From: Gammaproteobacteria bacterium
Lineage (GTDB): Bacteria > Pseudomonadota > Gammaproteobacteria > Eutrophobiales > Eutrophobiaceae
DNA: 64,000 nt
Direction: 5' to 3'
NCBI GenBank assembly: GCA_011772965.1
Contig: WVYN01000080.1
Location: 86,606-150,605, forward strand
A program made the position numbers and the translations under genes. Shown piece by piece: positions 7,658-17,959 of this stretch (position 1 is its first letter; every line of letters starts with the position of its first letter). The notes beneath the pieces were generated by a model. That model was not told the origin of the DNA, ran no database searches, and saw only the letters and a list, made by a program, of their open reading frames with translations.

Positions 7658-8962
7658 GCCTCGCAGATCATAGTCATCAGAATCCGTGATGCTCACCGTT
7701 ACCATATCACCCGGACTCAGGTTTTCACCATCCCGGATAAACACCTGGCCATCGATCTCCGGGGCATCCGCATAGCTGCGGCCCACGGCCCCCTCATCGT
7801 TGATATCATCAACGAGCACTTCGATGGTGTTACCGACCCGGGCTTTGAGTTTGTTCCTGCTGATGGCCTGCTGGGTCTGCATGAAAGCGTGCCAGCGTTC
7901 CTCCTTGATTTCATCGGGCACGGGATCAGGCAATGCATTGGCAGCGGCGCCCTCGACCGGGGAATATTCAAAGCAACCCACACGATCGAGCTGAGCTTCT
8001 TCCAGGAAATCCAGCAAGGTCTCAAAATCCTCAGCCGTTTCCCCGGGGAAACCCACAATAAATGTTGAACGGATAACAAGTTCCGGGCAAATCTCCCGCC
8101 AAGCCTTGATCCGGGCCAAGGTATCCTCGGCGGCGGCGGGACGGCGCATGGCTTTAAGAATCTTCGGGCTGCCGTGTTGGAACGGAATATCAAGATAAGG
8201 CAGGAGCTTGTCCTCGGCCATCAGGGGCAGGATTTCATCGACATGGGGATAGGGATAGACGTAATGCAAACGTACCCAGACTCCCAGTAATGATAATGCC
8301 TCACAGAGCCCCTGCAGGCTGGCCTTGACCGGCCGGCCGTGCCAGAAACCGCTCTTGTATTTAATGTCAGAGCCGTAGGCACTGGTGTCTTGCGAAATCA
8401 CCAGCAATTCTTTCACACCCGCAGCAACCAGCCCCTTTGCTTCGCGCATCACATCATCAAGCGGTCGGCTAATCAGTCTGCCACGCATGGAGGGAATGAT
8501 GCAAAACCGGCATTTGTGATTGCAGCCTTCGGATATCTTCATGTAAGCATAATGTCTGGGTGTCAGTTTGATGCCCTGAGATGGAACCAGATCAGTGAAG
8601 GGATCATGATCTCTGATATGAGGCACATGTTGATGTACCGCGGAGACGACCTGCTCATATTGCTGCGGGCCGGTAATACTCAGCACTTGCGGGTGCAGGT
8701 TGCGAATCTCTTCCTCTTTTGCACCCAGGCAGCCGGTGACAATAACCTTGCCGTTTTCCCTGATTGCCTCACCAATACAATCCAGTGACTCGGCCTTCGC
8801 TTCATCTATAAAGCCACAAGTATTGACCACCACGAGTTCAGCATCCTCATACTCGGGCACGATCTCATAACCATCCAGACTCAGCTGTGTCAGAATGCGT
8901 TCTGAATCGACCAGAGCCTTCGGACAACCCAGGCTGATGAATCCAATTTTCGGGGCAGACAC
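7643..8962 (-). CDS. rimO: Ribosomal protein S12 methylthiotransferase
   Basis: This 439-residue radical-SAM enzyme adds a methylthio group to the conserved aspartate of ribosomal protein S12. The N-terminal UPF0004 domain holds cysteines 13, 49 and 78 for the second [4Fe-4S] cluster. The radical-SAM motif is Cys147, Cys151 and Cys154 in CNHKCRFC, and a C-terminal TRAM domain (about 375-439) binds the substrate. The opening [13 protein letters not shown] is diagnostic for RimO rather than MiaB. It is a single gene, convergent with the lipoprotein gene. Confidence 0.97.
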   Translation of the reverse strand: MSAPKIGFISLGCPKALVDSERILTQLSLDGYEIVPEYEDAELVVVNTCGFIDEAKAESLDCIGEAIRENGKVIVTGCLGAKEEEIRNLHPQVLSITGPQQYEQVVSAVHQHVPHIRDHDPFTDLVPSQGIKLTPRHYAYMKISEGCNHKCRFCIIPSMRGRLISRPLDDVMREAKGLVAAGVKELLVISQDTSAYGSDIKYKSGFWHGRPVKASLQGLCEALSLLGVWVRLHYVYPYPHVDEILPLMAEDKLLPYLDIPFQHGSPKILKAMRRPAAAEDTLARIKAWREICPELVIRSTFIVGFPGETAEDFETLLDFLEEAQLDRVGCFEYSPVEGAAANALPDPVPDEIKEERWHAFMQTQQAISRNKLKARVGNTIEVLVDDINDEGAVGRSYADAPEIDGQVFIRDGENLSPGDMVTVSITDSDDYDLRGRLVE

Positions 8963-9318
8963 AATACTAGGGTGTTTGTAGTTGAAACAGTATTCTATAG
9001 GGGAATGCTACCAGACGACAGTAGTTAGAGAGAGGCCGGTTAAGGGAGATGCAGTTCCCTTAACCGGCCCAGTGGGATACAACGAGAACGAATTTAATAC
9101 AACGAAATTAAGGGAAATCCAATAAAGCAACATTCAGTATGAGTGCTTGGGTTTCCAAGTAATTGAACTGGATCAAATTCCTATTAACAAATAGCAATAT
9201 GTTACGACAACAGTATCATCCAGAGAATACATGTTTACCAATAAGTGCTGCTTAAATAATTAATATAAGTTATTTATGCGTATTGGTATTTGAATATAGT
9301 GTTCAGAACGAAGAGCAG
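8963..9318. other. 356-bp gene-free stretch between rimO and the MlaC paralogue
   Basis: No reading frame with recognisable content was found here on either strand. The rimO side carries a strong 14-bp-stem hairpin (separate entry). The rest, 9100-9318, is AT-rich and contains the end of the minus-strand MlaC-like gene's downstream region; I see no terminator with a T-run, tRNA or insertion-sequence ends. Confidence 0.5.
9034..9069. repeat. Strong perfect hairpin upstream of rimO
   Basis: A perfect 14-bp inverted repeat, GGCCGGTTAAGGGA at 9034-9047 and TCCCTTAACCGGCC at 9056-9069, encloses an 8-nt loop. It begins 72 bp upstream of the rimO start. No T-run follows on either strand, so it is not a standard terminator; it could be a leader structure, a protein-binding site or a remnant of a small repeat element. 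Confidence 0.7.
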
Positions 9319-9912
9319 TTACTGACCGTTACACTCGGGAAAGCTATCAATAAACTGTTTTAAGCCTTTTTTTTCTATTTCATAGTGAAATGTCTTGCGG
9401 TAATTCTTGACCAGGCTGACAGCATCAACGATCAAATCCGCGATCCGGAGTTTCCCTTGTTCAGGATTCACGGGGTAATCAATCGGTAATGGCCTATCCC
9501 CATCCGGGTCAAGTGTTTGCCGGATAACAATATAACCGCGTTTCCCTATTGGCTGTGCCGGTTCGTAAACTATGGCTTCACCGTGGTAGCTGAGCAGGAT
9601 ATCGGCATATCGTTCGATCAACAGATTACGAAATCCCGCCGTAACACAATCGTGTTCTGAGTCACTGAGTTCATCCCGATGCATACCTAATGCAAGAGTC
9701 GTCATTGTTTCAAAATCAAAGTGGGGCACGATCAGTTCACGGACGATAGTTTGAATATGAGACGGATCGGCAGCCAGTAATTCCCGGTCAGCATCCAGCC
9801 GGTTGAGGACTTCCTGGGTGGTTCCCCGGACAATGCCCTCTGCATCGAGGTTCTCGCCGTATGAAGCCAGACTCCAGCTGCTAAATATCATGCAAATAAT
9901 CAGTAAGCGCAT
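9319..9912 (-). CDS. Stand-alone MlaC-family periplasmic phospholipid-binding protein
   Basis: The 197-residue product has an N-terminal signal peptide (MRLLIICMIFSSWSLASYG) and the MlaC/Ttg2D fold, seen in VRELIVPHFDFETMTTLALG, RNLLIERYADILL and the C-terminal LVKNYRKTFHYEIEKKG. Such proteins ferry phospholipids through the periplasm. ATG 9912 is chosen because it starts a proper signal peptide; an upstream frame start at 10014 would place 34 unrelated residues before it. A second MlaC protein is encoded at 20576-21220 and shares the HFDF block. No transporter gene lies nearby, so its partner is unknown. Confidence 0.85.
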   Translation of the reverse strand: MRLLIICMIFSSWSLASYGENLDAEGIVRGTTQEVLNRLDADRELLAADPSHIQTIVRELIVPHFDFETMTTLALGMHRDELSDSEHDCVTAGFRNLLIERYADILLSYHGEAIVYEPAQPIGKRGYIVIRQTLDPDGDRPLPIDYPVNPEQGKLRIADLIVDAVSLVKNYRKTFHYEIEKKGLKQFIDSFPECNGQ

Positions 9913-10023
9913 ACACACAGAATAAATTAATACGGCAAGGTATTCTATTGCAGTTATATTAAGGTGAAGGATATTAATCTCAATGATCGCAACAGAGGAA
10001 TAAAGTGAATCCAAGTTTTAATT

Positions 10024-10110
10024 TGGTGCCGGAGGAGAGACTCGAACTCTCACTCTGTCGCCAGAACCGGATTTTGAGTCCGGCGCGTCTACCAGTTCCG
10101 CCACTCCGGC
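10024..10110 (-). tRNA. tRNA-Leu (anticodon CAA)
   Basis: The minus strand folds into an 87-nt class II tRNA. The acceptor GCCGGAG pairs with CTCCGGC, and ACCA is encoded at the 3' end. The D-arm contains GGAACTGGTAGACGC, the anticodon stem CCGGA/TCCGG encloses loop CTCAAAA (anticodon CAA, 10076-10074), there is a long variable arm, and the T-arm is GAGAG-TTCGAGT-CTCTC. It reads UUG leucine codons. Confidence 0.97.
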
Positions 10111-10128
10111 AAAGGACAAAGAGGGCGC

Positions 10129-10157
10129 AGTATAAGCAAAGTCCGGGCAATGGAAAA
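10129..10157 (-). promoter_or_regulatory. Candidate tRNA-Leu promoter
   Basis: On the minus strand a -10 TATACT (10134-10129) is followed by a GC-rich discriminator GCGCCC, as is usual for stringently controlled tRNA promoters. A weak -35 (TTTTCC, 10157-10152) stands 17 bp upstream. The tRNA 5' end is 18 bases past the -10. Confidence 0.5.
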
Positions 10158-10201
10158 CCGTTTCTGCCCTCGTTCTCCCGTTTTTGATAGTATCGCGCGC
10201 C

Positions 10202-11227
10202 ATGCGTCGTGATGAATTCCACTACGAACTGCCGCCAGAGCTAATTGCCCAATACCCGTCGAAAGTCCGGGGAGATGACCGGCTTCTGTACCTCAAGAGT
10301 GATGGCCAACTTGAAGATCGGCAATTTGTTAACCTACCCGGCTTGTTGAATGCCGGTGATCTGCTGGTATTCAACGATACCCGGGTCATCCCGGCCCGGT
10401 TGTATGGCCAGAAGCCCACCGGTGGCCAGGTTGAGATTATGCTGGAACGGGTACTGGATGAGCGGCGGTTCCTGGCCCAAGTGCGGGTCAGTAAACCGCC
10501 GAAACTGGGCAGTCGCTTGCTGCTTAATGGGGGTTTTGAGTTCGAGGTGGTTGCGAAACAGGAGGACATGTTTGTTTTAAGTTTTGACGGCCCCGGTAAT
10601 CTCATAGACCTGTTTGAGAAATATGGACATATGCCTTTGCCGCCTTATATTGAACGGTCTGACGGGACTTTAGACAGGGAACGCTATCAAACCATATATG
10701 CGAGCAGGTCCGGCGCCGTGGCTGCACCGACTGCGGGACTGCATTTTACCGAGGCAATCCTCGATGAGCTTGCCGACAAAGGTGTTCAAAATGCCTTTGT
10801 CACCTTGCATGTAGGGGCCGGGACATTTCAGCCGGTCCGGGTTGAAGAGATTGAAGATCATCGCATGCACAGTGAATTCATCGATGTGCCTACCGGGGTC
10901 TGTGAACAGGTGAATGAAACCCGGGCCCGTGGCAAGCAGGTGATCGCAGTCGGCACCACCGCTGTGCGTTGCCTGGAAACGGCGGGGACATCTGGAGAGC
11001 TCAGACCTTACTGCGGGGAAACGGGTATTTTTATCTACCCCGGTTACCGGTTCCGGCAGGTGGATGCCCTGCTTACCAATTTTCATTTGCCGGAATCCAC
11101 GTTGCTGATGCTGGTTTGTGCGTTTGCCGGTACGGAGCCGGTGCTTGCGGCCTACCGGCATGCCATAGCTGAAAAGTACCGGTTTTACAGTTATGGTGAC
11201 GCCATGCTGCTAACCGCCGGACAATGA
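10202..11227 (+). CDS. queA: S-adenosylmethionine:tRNA ribosyltransferase-isomerase
   Basis: The 341-residue enzyme transfers the ribosyl part of S-adenosylmethionine to the queuosine precursor in tRNA, making epoxyqueuosine. Conserved blocks include VFNDTRVIPARL, AAPTAGLHFTE, LHVGAGTFQPVR and FHLPESTLLMLVCAFAG. ATG 10202 gives the standard MRxxxFxxELP start. It is the first gene of queA-tgt-yajC-secD-secF, an order widespread in gammaproteobacteria. Its promoter must lie in the 91 bp shared with the divergent tRNA-Leu. Confidence 0.97.
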   Translation: MRRDEFHYELPPELIAQYPSKVRGDDRLLYLKSDGQLEDRQFVNLPGLLNAGDLLVFNDTRVIPARLYGQKPTGGQVEIMLERVLDERRFLAQVRVSKPPKLGSRLLLNGGFEFEVVAKQEDMFVLSFDGPGNLIDLFEKYGHMPLPPYIERSDGTLDRERYQTIYASRSGAVAAPTAGLHFTEAILDELADKGVQNAFVTLHVGAGTFQPVRVEEIEDHRMHSEFIDVPTGVCEQVNETRARGKQVIAVGTTAVRCLETAGTSGELRPYCGETGIFIYPGYRFRQVDALLTNFHLPESTLLMLVCAFAGTEPVLAAYRHAIAEKYRFYSYGDAMLLTAGQ

Positions 11228-11232
11228 TATAA

Positions 11233-12360
<1,128 letters not shown>

Positions 12361-12390
12361 TAGCGCGCTTTGAATGACCAAGGTGATTCC

Positions 12391-12720
12391 ATGCTAGAGT
12401 TTTTAATCAATAATGCCTGGGCCCAGGATGCCCCATCTGCTGGTGGCGGGTACATGGGCCTATTACCGCTTATCCTGATCTTCATCGTGTTTTACCTGTT
12501 CCTGATTCGGCCGCAAATGAAACAGGCGAAGGAACACAAGCAAATGGTTGAGGCATTGAGTAAAGGCGATGAGATAGTCACCAGTGGCGGAGTGGCAGGA
12601 AAGATTACAAAAATCGGTGAAAGCTTTATCCATGTTGAGATAGCACCCGAGATTGAAATCAAGGTCCAGAAACATGCCGTCTCGGCTACCCTGCCCAATG
12701 GCACCATCAAGTCACTCTGA
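12391..12720 (+). CDS. yajC: Sec translocon accessory protein YajC
   Basis: A 109-residue inner-membrane protein with one transmembrane helix (about residues 25-45, LLPLILIFIVFYLFLIRPQM) and a cytoplasmic domain containing GDEIVTSGGVAGKI. It joins SecD and SecF in the holotranslocon. ATG 12391 is preceded by AAGGTGA at a proper distance; the TTG at 12370 is unlikely. It lies 30 bp after tgt and 31 bp before secD. Confidence 0.96.
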   Translation: MLEFLINNAWAQDAPSAGGGYMGLLPLILIFIVFYLFLIRPQMKQAKEHKQMVEALSKGDEIVTSGGVAGKITKIGESFIHVEIAPEIEIKVQKHAVSATLPNGTIKSL

Positions 12721-12751
12721 TAAATCTGAATAACAAGAATACCGTATTACT

Positions 12752-14614
12752 ATGAATCGTTACCCGAGCTGGAAATACGTACTTATACTGATCATTATCC
12801 TGGTAGGTGTCGTTTATGCGTTGCCAAATCTTTATGGCAGCGATCCCGCCTTGCAGATCTCTTCTGCGCGCGGCCTTGATATTACCCAGCAAACTGCTGA
12901 GTTGCAGGCCGAGATTGCGCTTGAAGAGGCTGGTATTGAACCGAAGCGTATGGAGATACAGGAAAACAGCCTGTTGATCCGGTTTGACGACGAGGAAAAA
13001 CAGCTAAGGGCACAGGACGTGATCAAGAAAGCCCTGGGCCGGGACTACATTGTGGCACTGAGCCTGGCACCCTCGACGCCCGGCTGGCTGGCCGGTCTCG
13101 GGGCATCACCCATGTTTCTGGGTCTTGACCTTCGTGGCGGTGTTCATTTTCTGATGGAGGTGGACATGGAAGCCGCCATCCGCAAGGCTGAAGAGAGCCA
13201 TGTCTCCGAACTGCGGTCCTTGCTGCGTGAGAACAAGATCCGTTACAAGACCATTGGCCGCCGTGATCAAGGTGGGGTGCTGATCCGGTTCCAGGATGCA
13301 GCCCAGCTGGACCCCGGTGAAATTCTGATTGACGAGAATTTCCGTGACGTCGATATCGAAGTCGATGATTCACTCGAAGGGGAATACCGCATCATTCTCC
13401 GAATGTCTGAAGACGCGGTTATTGAAACCCGCAAGAATGCCCTGCAACAGAACATAACTACCCTGCGCAAGCGGGTTAATGAACTCGGTGTTGCTGAACC
13501 GGTGATCCAACAACAGGGAGACCGCCGCGTGGTGGTTGAATTACCGGGTGTGCAGGACACCGCCCGGGCCAAGGAGATACTCGGCGCGACCGCTACCCTG
13601 GAATTCCGGATGGTCGATGACGAACACTCGGTACAGGATGCCGTACAAGGCCGGGTTCCGGCCGGTTCAAAACTCTACTCTGAGCGTAATGGCAATCCAA
13701 TACTGCTCAAGAAGCGGGTCATGTTAACGGGTGATCACATCATCGATGCTGCTTCCGGAATCGACCCCGATACCGGAGGGCCACAGGTTAATATCACACT
13801 CGACGGCAAAGGCGGTCTCATCTTCAGCCGCATCACCGGCGATGAAGTTGGCAAACGTATGGCGACCGTGTTCATAGAGATCAAGACGGAAACCATTGAG
13901 GAAAACGGTGAGCTGGTGAAAAGAAAAATTACCACGGAAGAGGTCATTAACGCCGCGACCATCCAGTCACAACTGGGCAAACGTTTCCGCATTACCGGCC
14001 TGGAATCCACCCAGGAGGCCCGCAATCTGGCATTGCTGTTAAGGGCTGGGGCACTGGCGGCGCCGATCGAGATCATTGAGGAACGCACGGTCGGCCCCAG
14101 CCTGGGCAAGGACAACATCGAACAGGGCTACAAGTCTGTGATCATCGGCTTCGTCCTCGTCCTGATCTTCATGGCGGTCTATTACAGGTTGTTTGGAATG
14201 ATTGCCAACCTGGCACTGGCGCTGAATGTAGTGTTACTGGTCGCCCTGATGTCGATGTTGCAGGCTACGCTGACCCTGCCGGGTATTGCCGGTATCGTAT
14301 TGACCGTCGGTATGGCGATCGACGCCAACGTCCTTATCTTTGAGCGTATCCGGGAGGAAATACGAAACGGCAACTCGCCGCATGCCAGTATTCATGCCGG
14401 TTATGAAAAAGCCTTTTCAACCATTGCTGACGCCAACATTACTACCCTGATAGCGGCAGTTGTATTGTTCGGTTTTGGTACCGGACCCATCAAGGGTTTT
14501 GCCGTGACCCTCTCACTCGGCATTATCTGTTCGATGTTTACAGCCATCATGGTCAGCCGTGCTGTTGTCAACGCCATTTATGGCGGCAAGAAAATTCAGA
14601 AACTGATGATCTAG
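12752..14614 (+). CDS. secD: Protein translocase subunit SecD
   Basis: The 620-residue RND-type membrane protein uses the proton gradient to pull exported proteins through SecYEG. It has an N-terminal membrane helix (VLILIIILVGVVYALPNLYG), a large periplasmic P1 region including LGLDLRGGVHFLMEVDM, and five C-terminal membrane helices from about residue 450. The latter carry VGMAIDANVLIFERIREE, the proton-relay signature. Length and domain order match the E. coli protein. secF follows 9 bp later. Confidence 0.98.
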   Translation: MNRYPSWKYVLILIIILVGVVYALPNLYGSDPALQISSARGLDITQQTAELQAEIALEEAGIEPKRMEIQENSLLIRFDDEEKQLRAQDVIKKALGRDYIVALSLAPSTPGWLAGLGASPMFLGLDLRGGVHFLMEVDMEAAIRKAEESHVSELRSLLRENKIRYKTIGRRDQGGVLIRFQDAAQLDPGEILIDENFRDVDIEVDDSLEGEYRIILRMSEDAVIETRKNALQQNITTLRKRVNELGVAEPVIQQQGDRRVVVELPGVQDTARAKEILGATATLEFRMVDDEHSVQDAVQGRVPAGSKLYSERNGNPILLKKRVMLTGDHIIDAASGIDPDTGGPQVNITLDGKGGLIFSRITGDEVGKRMATVFIEIKTETIEENGELVKRKITTEEVINAATIQSQLGKRFRITGLESTQEARNLALLLRAGALAAPIEIIEERTVGPSLGKDNIEQGYKSVIIGFVLVLIFMAVYYRLFGMIANLALALNVVLLVALMSMLQATLTLPGIAGIVLTVGMAIDANVLIFERIREEIRNGNSPHASIHAGYEKAFSTIADANITTLIAAVVLFGFGTGPIKGFAVTLSLGIICSMFTAIMVSRAVVNAIYGGKKIQKLMI

Positions 14615-14623
14615 TGAATTGAA

Positions 14624-15559
14624 ATGAAACTGATAGCCAAGAAAACCAATTTTGATTTCATGGGCGTGCGCAAGCCGGCCGCGCTTATTTCTATTATCTT
14701 CATAGTGATTGCGATTACCTCGTTTGTTGTTAATGGACTCAATTTCGGAATTGATTTTACCGGCGGTACCATTGTTGAATTGTCCTATGAGAACGGTGTG
14801 GATCTGGAAAAGGTTCGCAAGTCCCTGCTGGACACGGACTTCAGGAATGCCGTGGTGCAGTATTTCGGGACCTCAACTGATGTCTTGATCAGGATACCTC
14901 CGCAGCAAGGCATGAATACCGCCGACATCAGCAGCAAGTTGATACAGCTGTTAGGCACTAGTGGTGATGCAGTTCAGATGCGCAGGGTAGAATTTGTCGG
15001 CCCGCAGGTCGGTGAGGAATTGCGGGAAGATGGTGGCCTCGCCATGATCTGGGCGCTCCTGGGCATCCTTATTTACGTTGCGATTCGTTTCCAGACCCGC
15101 TTCTCCCTGGGTGCCATCGCTGCCCTGATCCATGATGTGGTCATTACCATCGGTTTCTTCTCGATAATGCAGATGAATTTTGATTTGACCGTGCTGGCTG
15201 CCATATTGGCTGTTATCGGTTACTCGCTGAATGACACCATCGTGGTGTTTGACCGCATTCGAGAAAACTTTCACCAGATGCGCAAGGCCACTCCCATCGA
15301 GGTCATGAATACCTCAATCAACCAGACACTAAGCCGTACCATCGTTACCGGGCTGACTACCCTGCTGGTGTTAATCGCGCTGTTTGTCTTTGGTGGTGAG
15401 ATCATTCACGGCTTCTCGACTGCACTGATTATTGGTGTATTGATTGGTACCTATTCATCCGTGTTTATCGCCAGCCCCGTTACCCTGGCTCTGGGCGTCA
15501 GTCGTCAGGATCTGTTGCCTGTTGAAAAGGAAGGGGCCCAGCTCGACGAACTACCTTAA
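14624..15559 (+). CDS. secF: Protein translocase subunit SecF
   Basis: A 311-residue partner of SecD with six membrane helices. The first helix is followed by FGIDFTGGTIVELSY, the periplasmic signature, and the C-terminal half contains AVIGYSLNDTIVVFDRIREN, the conserved transmembrane-4 proton-path motif. It ends the queA-tgt-yajC-secDF block; a 75-bp gap precedes pdxB. Confidence 0.98.
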   Translation: MKLIAKKTNFDFMGVRKPAALISIIFIVIAITSFVVNGLNFGIDFTGGTIVELSYENGVDLEKVRKSLLDTDFRNAVVQYFGTSTDVLIRIPPQQGMNTADISSKLIQLLGTSGDAVQMRRVEFVGPQVGEELREDGGLAMIWALLGILIYVAIRFQTRFSLGAIAALIHDVVITIGFFSIMQMNFDLTVLAAILAVIGYSLNDTIVVFDRIRENFHQMRKATPIEVMNTSINQTLSRTIVTGLTTLLVLIALFVFGGEIIHGFSTALIIGVLIGTYSSVFIASPVTLALGVSRQDLLPVEKEGAQLDELP

Positions 15560-15634
15560 ATTTTTGCTGCACAAGGCTGGGACTGACTGCTCAGTTCGCC
15601 TGTGGTTCGGTATATACCGTGCTGATGCCTTAAC

Positions 15635-16783
15635 ATGAAGATTGTTGCCGATTCACAAATCCCGTTGGTTGCGGAGGCATTTTCCCGCTATGGGGACGTC
15701 ACCCTATATCAGGGTCGTGACATCGGTCCGGCACAGCTTGCCGATGCTGATATCCTGCTGGTTCGCTCAGTCACTAGGGTGGATGCTCGGCTTTTACAGG
15801 ACAGCAAGGTTCGCTTTGTAGGGACCGCCACCAGCGGTATTGACCATGTCGACAGGGAATTTCTGGAACAGGTCGGCATCGGTTTTACCGCCGCCGCCGG
15901 CAGCAATGCCCAGTCTGTGGTTGAGTATGTCTTGAGCAGTCTCTTTGCACTGGCATCGCAGCAGGATATCAGGCTGAGTGATCAGACGGTTGGTATCATC
16001 GGTTGCGGACAGGTGGGTTCCAGGTTGTTTGAGGCACTGGAGGTTCTGGGCGTCCAATGTCTGATCAATGATCCGCCGTTGAAGGATAAAACCGGCGATG
16101 AACACTATCAGGAACTTGAGGCCCTGTACCAGGCGGACGTGCTGACATTGCACGTGCCCATGATCGAGACGGGGCCTTATCCAACCCGGAATCTGCTGGA
16201 TAAAACTCAATTTTCAGCCATCAAGACCGATGCCATCATAATCAATACTGCCCGCGGTGGTGTGGTAAACGAACAGGATCTGCAGGAATTCCTTGTTGGA
16301 CACCCGGATGCGTCTGTGGTTCTGGATGTCTGGGAGAACGAGCCGGCGATTGACCAACAACTGCTTGCTGCAATAGATATCGGCACACCACACATTGCCG
16401 GCTACAGCCTGGACGGCAAGATCATGGCGACCAGAATGGTATATGAAGGCTTATGTGATCATTTTTCACTCGAGAAGCATTGGCACCCGGTCTTCCGGAT
16501 CATGGATGCCGGTCTGCATAATATCCGCATCGATGCCGACGTCACGGATCAAGAAGCTCTGCAGTATGCCGTGTTGGGACATTATGATGTAAGAAGTGAC
16601 GCGGCTGCATTAAGAAGGATGATTGAACTGGATGTCGAGCAGCGCGAATTTTATTTCGATCAATTAAGAAAAAACTACCCTGCACGCAGGGAATTTAGTA
16701 GTACGGAGATTTCCATTGATAAAGGCAGAACCGGATTGATCGCTGAACTCAAGAAACTCGGTTTCCGTGTGGTAGCACTCTGA
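15635..16783 (+). CDS. pdxB: Erythronate-4-phosphate dehydrogenase
   Basis: The 382-residue D-2-hydroxyacid dehydrogenase oxidises 4-phosphoerythronate in pyridoxal 5'-phosphate synthesis. It opens with MKIVADSQIPLVAEAF and has the Rossmann motif VGIIGCGQVGSRL, the active-site region INTARGGVVNE and the catalytic histidine in TPHIAGYSLDGK. The C-terminal dimerisation domain special to PdxB (about residues 285-382) is present. Its stop overlaps the purN start by one base. Confidence 0.96.
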   Translation: MKIVADSQIPLVAEAFSRYGDVTLYQGRDIGPAQLADADILLVRSVTRVDARLLQDSKVRFVGTATSGIDHVDREFLEQVGIGFTAAAGSNAQSVVEYVLSSLFALASQQDIRLSDQTVGIIGCGQVGSRLFEALEVLGVQCLINDPPLKDKTGDEHYQELEALYQADVLTLHVPMIETGPYPTRNLLDKTQFSAIKTDAIIINTARGGVVNEQDLQEFLVGHPDASVVLDVWENEPAIDQQLLAAIDIGTPHIAGYSLDGKIMATRMVYEGLCDHFSLEKHWHPVFRIMDAGLHNIRIDADVTDQEALQYAVLGHYDVRSDAAALRRMIELDVEQREFYFDQLRKNYPARREFSSTEISIDKGRTGLIAELKKLGFRVVAL

Positions 16784-17394
16784 TGCGAAAGGAACCACTA
16801 AAGCTTGGTTTCATGGCCTCCGGTAGAGGCAGTAATCTGCAGAGTATCCTGTCTGCATGCAAGGACGGCACACTGAATGCCGTGCCGGTGGTTGTGATCA
16901 GTAATAAGCGGGATTCCGGGGCGCTGCAAATAGCGAGCGCGAATCATATTCCGGGAGTTTATCTCAGCCCTTCCACTCATCCGGACCCGAACCAACTGGA
17001 CAAGGAAATTGCGGGGACCCTGACAGAATATGGTGTTGAGTTGCTGGTACTTGCAGGTTACATGAAAAAGATTGGGCCAAATACCCTGAAGGTTTTTCAT
17101 AATCGCATCATTAATATTCATCCATCATTGTTACCCGCCTATGGTGGCGCCGGGATGTTTGGGATCAAGGTCCATGAAGCAGTTCTTGCTGCTGGAGAAC
17201 CATTGACCGGGGCAACGGTCCACCAGGTCAATGAAAAATACGATGAAGGCCGGATACTGGCACAGACCGAAGTCAAGGTGAAAGATACAGATACAGCGGA
17301 AACCCTGGCAGCCAGGATACTGGAGCAGGAACACCAGCTTTATGTGAAGGCGTTACAGGATATTATCTCCGGCAAGATTGATCTTGATGCGTAA
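16783..17394 (+). CDS. purN: Phosphoribosylglycinamide formyltransferase
   Basis: A 203-residue enzyme that formylates GAR with 10-formyl-tetrahydrofolate, the third purine step. Diagnostic motifs are ASGRGSNLQSI near the N-terminus, INIHPSLLPAYGG with the catalytic Asn-His pair, and TVHQVNEKYDEGRILAQ with the catalytic Asp. It starts at ATG 16783, overlapping the pdxB stop by one base, so the two are co-translated; the usual neighbour purM is not here. A hairpin terminator follows. Confidence 0.96.
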   Translation: MRKEPLKLGFMASGRGSNLQSILSACKDGTLNAVPVVVISNKRDSGALQIASANHIPGVYLSPSTHPDPNQLDKEIAGTLTEYGVELLVLAGYMKKIGPNTLKVFHNRIINIHPSLLPAYGGAGMFGIKVHEAVLAAGEPLTGATVHQVNEKYDEGRILAQTEVKVKDTDTAETLAARILEQEHQLYVKALQDIISGKIDLDA

Positions 17395-17420
17395 TAGTTA
17401 CAAGCAGTTGCATAAATACT

Positions 17421-17450
17421 GATTACTGTTTAACAGTAATCGTAATTTTT
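17421..17450 (+). terminator. Rho-independent terminator after purN
   Basis: A perfect 9-bp stem (GATTACTGT at 17421-17429, ACAGTAATC at 17433-17441) with a 3-nt loop is followed by GTAATTTTT. It ends the pdxB-purN transcript. The stem overlaps the last codons of the convergent DUF4399 gene. Confidence 0.75.
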
Positions 17451-17839
17451 CCAGAAATCAGCGGCGGTCGATGGGGTATATGGGTATGATCGCCCAGTAA
17501 CAGTTGCAGTGTATGTTTGCCGGGTTCCAGGTGGATTGAGGTTTCTGTCTGGCCCTTGCCAAAATGCATATGGTTTTTATCTGACGGCACCGGTTTATCA
17601 AGATCAGGCAGATCAGTATCGATGAGCAGGTGATGATGCCCTGTGTTCTCGATATCGGTTCCGGCCGGCGCTACTCCCATGTTCCTGAGGCCAAATCGGA
17701 TCGTGACGGGATTTTGCACAGTTTCGCCGTCAGTAGGGCTAATAAAGTACAATTCAGCATTTTCAGGCGCAGCCGATCGTGCAATAGCAAGATGGCTAAA
17801 GCACATAATGGACAATAGTAATATAGTTGTTTTCATCAT
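17423..17839 (-). CDS. Exported DUF4399 protein, histidine-rich
   Basis: The 138-residue protein has a cleavable signal peptide (about residues 1-20, ILLLSIMCFSHLAIA) and a single DUF4399 domain. Its marks are YFISPTDGETVQNPVTIRFGL, GHHHLLID, NHMHFGKGQTE and LLLGDHTHIPH. The clustered histidines suggest metal binding in the periplasm, but the function of the family is not known to me. Two ATGs in a row (17839 and 17836) are possible starts. It is a lone minus-strand gene, convergent with purN and sharing a hairpin at its end. Confidence 0.8.
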   Translation of the reverse strand: MMKTTILLLSIMCFSHLAIARSAAPENAELYFISPTDGETVQNPVTIRFGLRNMGVAPAGTDIENTGHHHLLIDTDLPDLDKPVPSDKNHMHFGKGQTETSIHLEPGKHTLQLLLGDHTHIPHRPPLISGKITITVKQ

Positions 17840-17959
17840 ATCGTTGCGGTTGAAGTTATTTCAGCAAGATTGTAGCACATGGCCCGACAGGATCGAAGGT
17901 GACTAAATAGAGACGATTAATCGGAAAAGCACAGCATCACTTCTTCCGAAAATAAAAAA

